Source: Drosophila miranda
Taxonomy: Eukaryota; Arthropoda; Insecta; Diptera; Drosophilidae
Reading direction: 5' to 3'
Assembly: GCF_003369915.1 (NCBI RefSeq)
Contig: NC_046675.1
Location: forward strand, 1,178,001-1,242,000
Length of the DNA stretch: 64,000 nucleotides
In this document: positions 62,346 through 64,000 of the stretch, piece by piece
Position numbering within the stretch: the stretch's first letter is position 1
Layout of the letters: each line of letters starts with the position of its first letter
The notes under the pieces: generated by a model
What the model was told of the DNA's origin: nothing
The model's input: only the letters and a program-made list of their open reading frames with translations
Databases searched by the model: none
Program-made: the position numbers and the translations under genes

Positions 62346-64000
62346 CTCTACCGGTTATTAGCATATTCGTGTGAGTTGCAAATCGCCATTGATCAAATGC
62401 ACGTAGGCACATTAACATAATCCAAGAAGGGAAAACACACACATCGTATTAAAAATAAAAGGCCCATTACCTTACATATAATTATGTTATGTTATGGACA
62501 GAGAGGGAAGATTCCACTATGATTAAATGGCTTAGATTGACGACATTTGACTGCGCAGGGGCTTCCCCCGAAGCCTGAGTTGTGTCGCTTTTGTCTGTCT
62601 CTGCATGTTGTATGGTAGAATATGGTGGCTGGCATGCTGGAAGTACCAAGAATTAGACGATAAAATTGTTAAATGAAAACAGAAGTGGACGACGCGTCGT
62701 CTCGAACAGCGCATGACTCGGCAATTTCGGGCAATCCGCTTTTTCTTCAGCGAAGCTGTTAATTCTTCTATAATTAAAGAACGAGTCACTGTGGTCCAAC
62801 AGCTACTTCGATATCTACTTCCTAGATTCGGACTCAGACTCAGACTCAGCCTCAGACAACGGAGTTTAATTCGATTGTGTTTGTGTGTGTTGTGTGCCTC
62901 TTTGGAGGTTTCGTAATCACTTCTTTTCTACGTTTCTGATTTACAGATGAGGCCCCCGAAATGGTGAATGTAACATGAATGTATTGGTCGGTGTTTATCG
63001 CAGCTTAGATGCTGGTAGAATGCTGGAAATTGGCTGGGACGGTGGTCCCTGACCTTTGGGTGGATGCGATCTCTTTCTCAGCTTGTTATGATAATTTTGT
63101 ATCCAACTTTCAGATACCTACTATAATTCCCCCATTTCTTTGAGTCCGGTTCTATAATTTATTTCGGGTGCTAGTCTAACAATATCTATTAAATTATTCT
63201 CTTCGATGGGATTATGTCACACGGCAAGCCTGGCAAACCCTGGAGCAGCCTGGAGCGGTGGAATAAACCTACTGTTTAAATTATATATTGGCAAGGTTCT
63301 GTCGGCATCTGAAATTTCAGATCTTAAGGGGCGCGGGCGCACATGTTAGGAACAGGTTCGGCGTCTTACAGAGCAGACACAAAACGAAACCTAAAACGCA
63401 AATAACGATATTAGATTAATTTTAACTAAGAACCCCAAAAGAAGTCACGCTGGTTTCAGCCGCAGCACGAGTTCGACCTGTGACGACGGCCATTGAAATA
63501 GCTCATAAGGAAGCTTCTCCTTGGCCTTGGGTTACATAAAACATAGTTCGATCTCAATGCCAGCTAATTACCTGAGAATCTTCAAGTCTACGAGCCAGAA
63601 CCCAGTGCCAGCGCAGCGGTTGGTAAAATGATTTTGAAATTCTTTAAATGAACCCCCACTCGAACTAAACGGAGCTCCCATTTTGAAGTGTCTACTAGCG
63701 GACATGACAATGCGTTTGAGACAGTGTTTTAATTGCACTCACATACTGAATTGTGTATCTTTAGTTAATGGTCTATCATAGAATCGAACGGCCTTATCCC
63801 AATTGCTGTCCAAGGCCACATCTGGGCAGAACCTGGAGCTGTCAATGGTCTATCAGCAATTAATTTCATAGACGGAGATAGATCTTGGCAACTTCTGTTT
63901 TTGGTTTTCGAACCCAAGGGCAAGTCATCAAAATACAAATGCAAAAAATACAACGGGGAATATGTACGTCATATATGAAATATTACACTGAAAATAGTGG

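Larger units (their letters stand above)
59012..64000. other. Right-hand intergenic region
   Basis: About 5 kb without a strong gene. It contains a pair of diverged direct repeats (59.53-59.9 kb), duplicated short units ATCGATGCTGTT and CTGCCAGACCG near 59.98-60.09 kb, GTGGAG simple repeats near 61.21 kb, two protein-like minus-strand ORFs at 61.7-62.35 kb and a Capicua-like TGAATGAA near 62.255 kb. A 202-codon minus ORF at 60.3-60.9 kb has no recognisable feature. Confidence 0.45.

Overview
The window is nuclear DNA from a Drosophila species. Genes have short introns with GTRAGT donors. Gene content and order match the tailless (tll) neighbourhood at the tip of Muller element E, which is cytological region 100A in D. 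melanogaster (from memory). Very frequent hexanucleotide microsatellites and a degenerate SGM/ISY/DINE-1-like repeat near 34.7 kb suggest the obscura group. That species assignment is inference.

Layout, left to right. (1) 1-4.0 kb, + strand: the 3' two exons of a cuticle-type, tyrosine-repeat secreted protein whose 5' end lies off the window. (2) 4.0-15.7 kb: about 11.7 kb without a convincing gene. It is the presumptive tll regulatory domain, with an exact torso-response element near the promoter and a cluster of Capicua-, Kruppel- and Bicoid-type motifs 3 kb further up. (3) 15.7-17.65 kb: tll, complete, two exons. (4) 17.65-31.77 kb: a second long gene-free stretch. (5) 31.8-33.2 kb: Cpr100A, a complete R&R cuticular protein gene with a TATA promoter. 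(6) 34.7-39.85 kb: a decayed transposon-like element, then a complete 15-exon Smc5 gene with a housekeeping-type promoter. I recall Smc5 on 3L (Muller D) in D. melanogaster, so its presence here suggests gene relocation. (7) 40.5-45.2 kb, - strand: two poorly characterised genes, one a secreted Gly/Pro-rich protein and one a basic, Arg/Ser/Gln-rich protein. (8) 46.9-51.7 kb, - strand: a ZAD/C2H2 zinc-finger, glutamine-rich transcription factor. (9) 52.4-53.6 kb, - strand: an NME5-type protein with an NDK-like domain plus a Dpy-30-like motif. (10) 54.3-58.9 kb, - strand: Saposin-related (Sap-r), complete, eight exons and eight saposin-B domains. (11) 59-64 kb: intergenic DNA with a pair of diverged direct repeats and two small minus-strand ORFs.

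The genes do not form a pathway. tll is a terminal gap and brain regulator flanked by large cis-regulatory deserts. Two cuticle-type genes flank those deserts. Smc5, Sap-r, the zinc-finger gene and the sperm-axoneme-type NME5 gene are independent neighbours. Exon boundaries were derived by hand from GT/AG signals and reading-frame continuity. No database search was possible, so orthologue names rest on recognised sequence features and memory.
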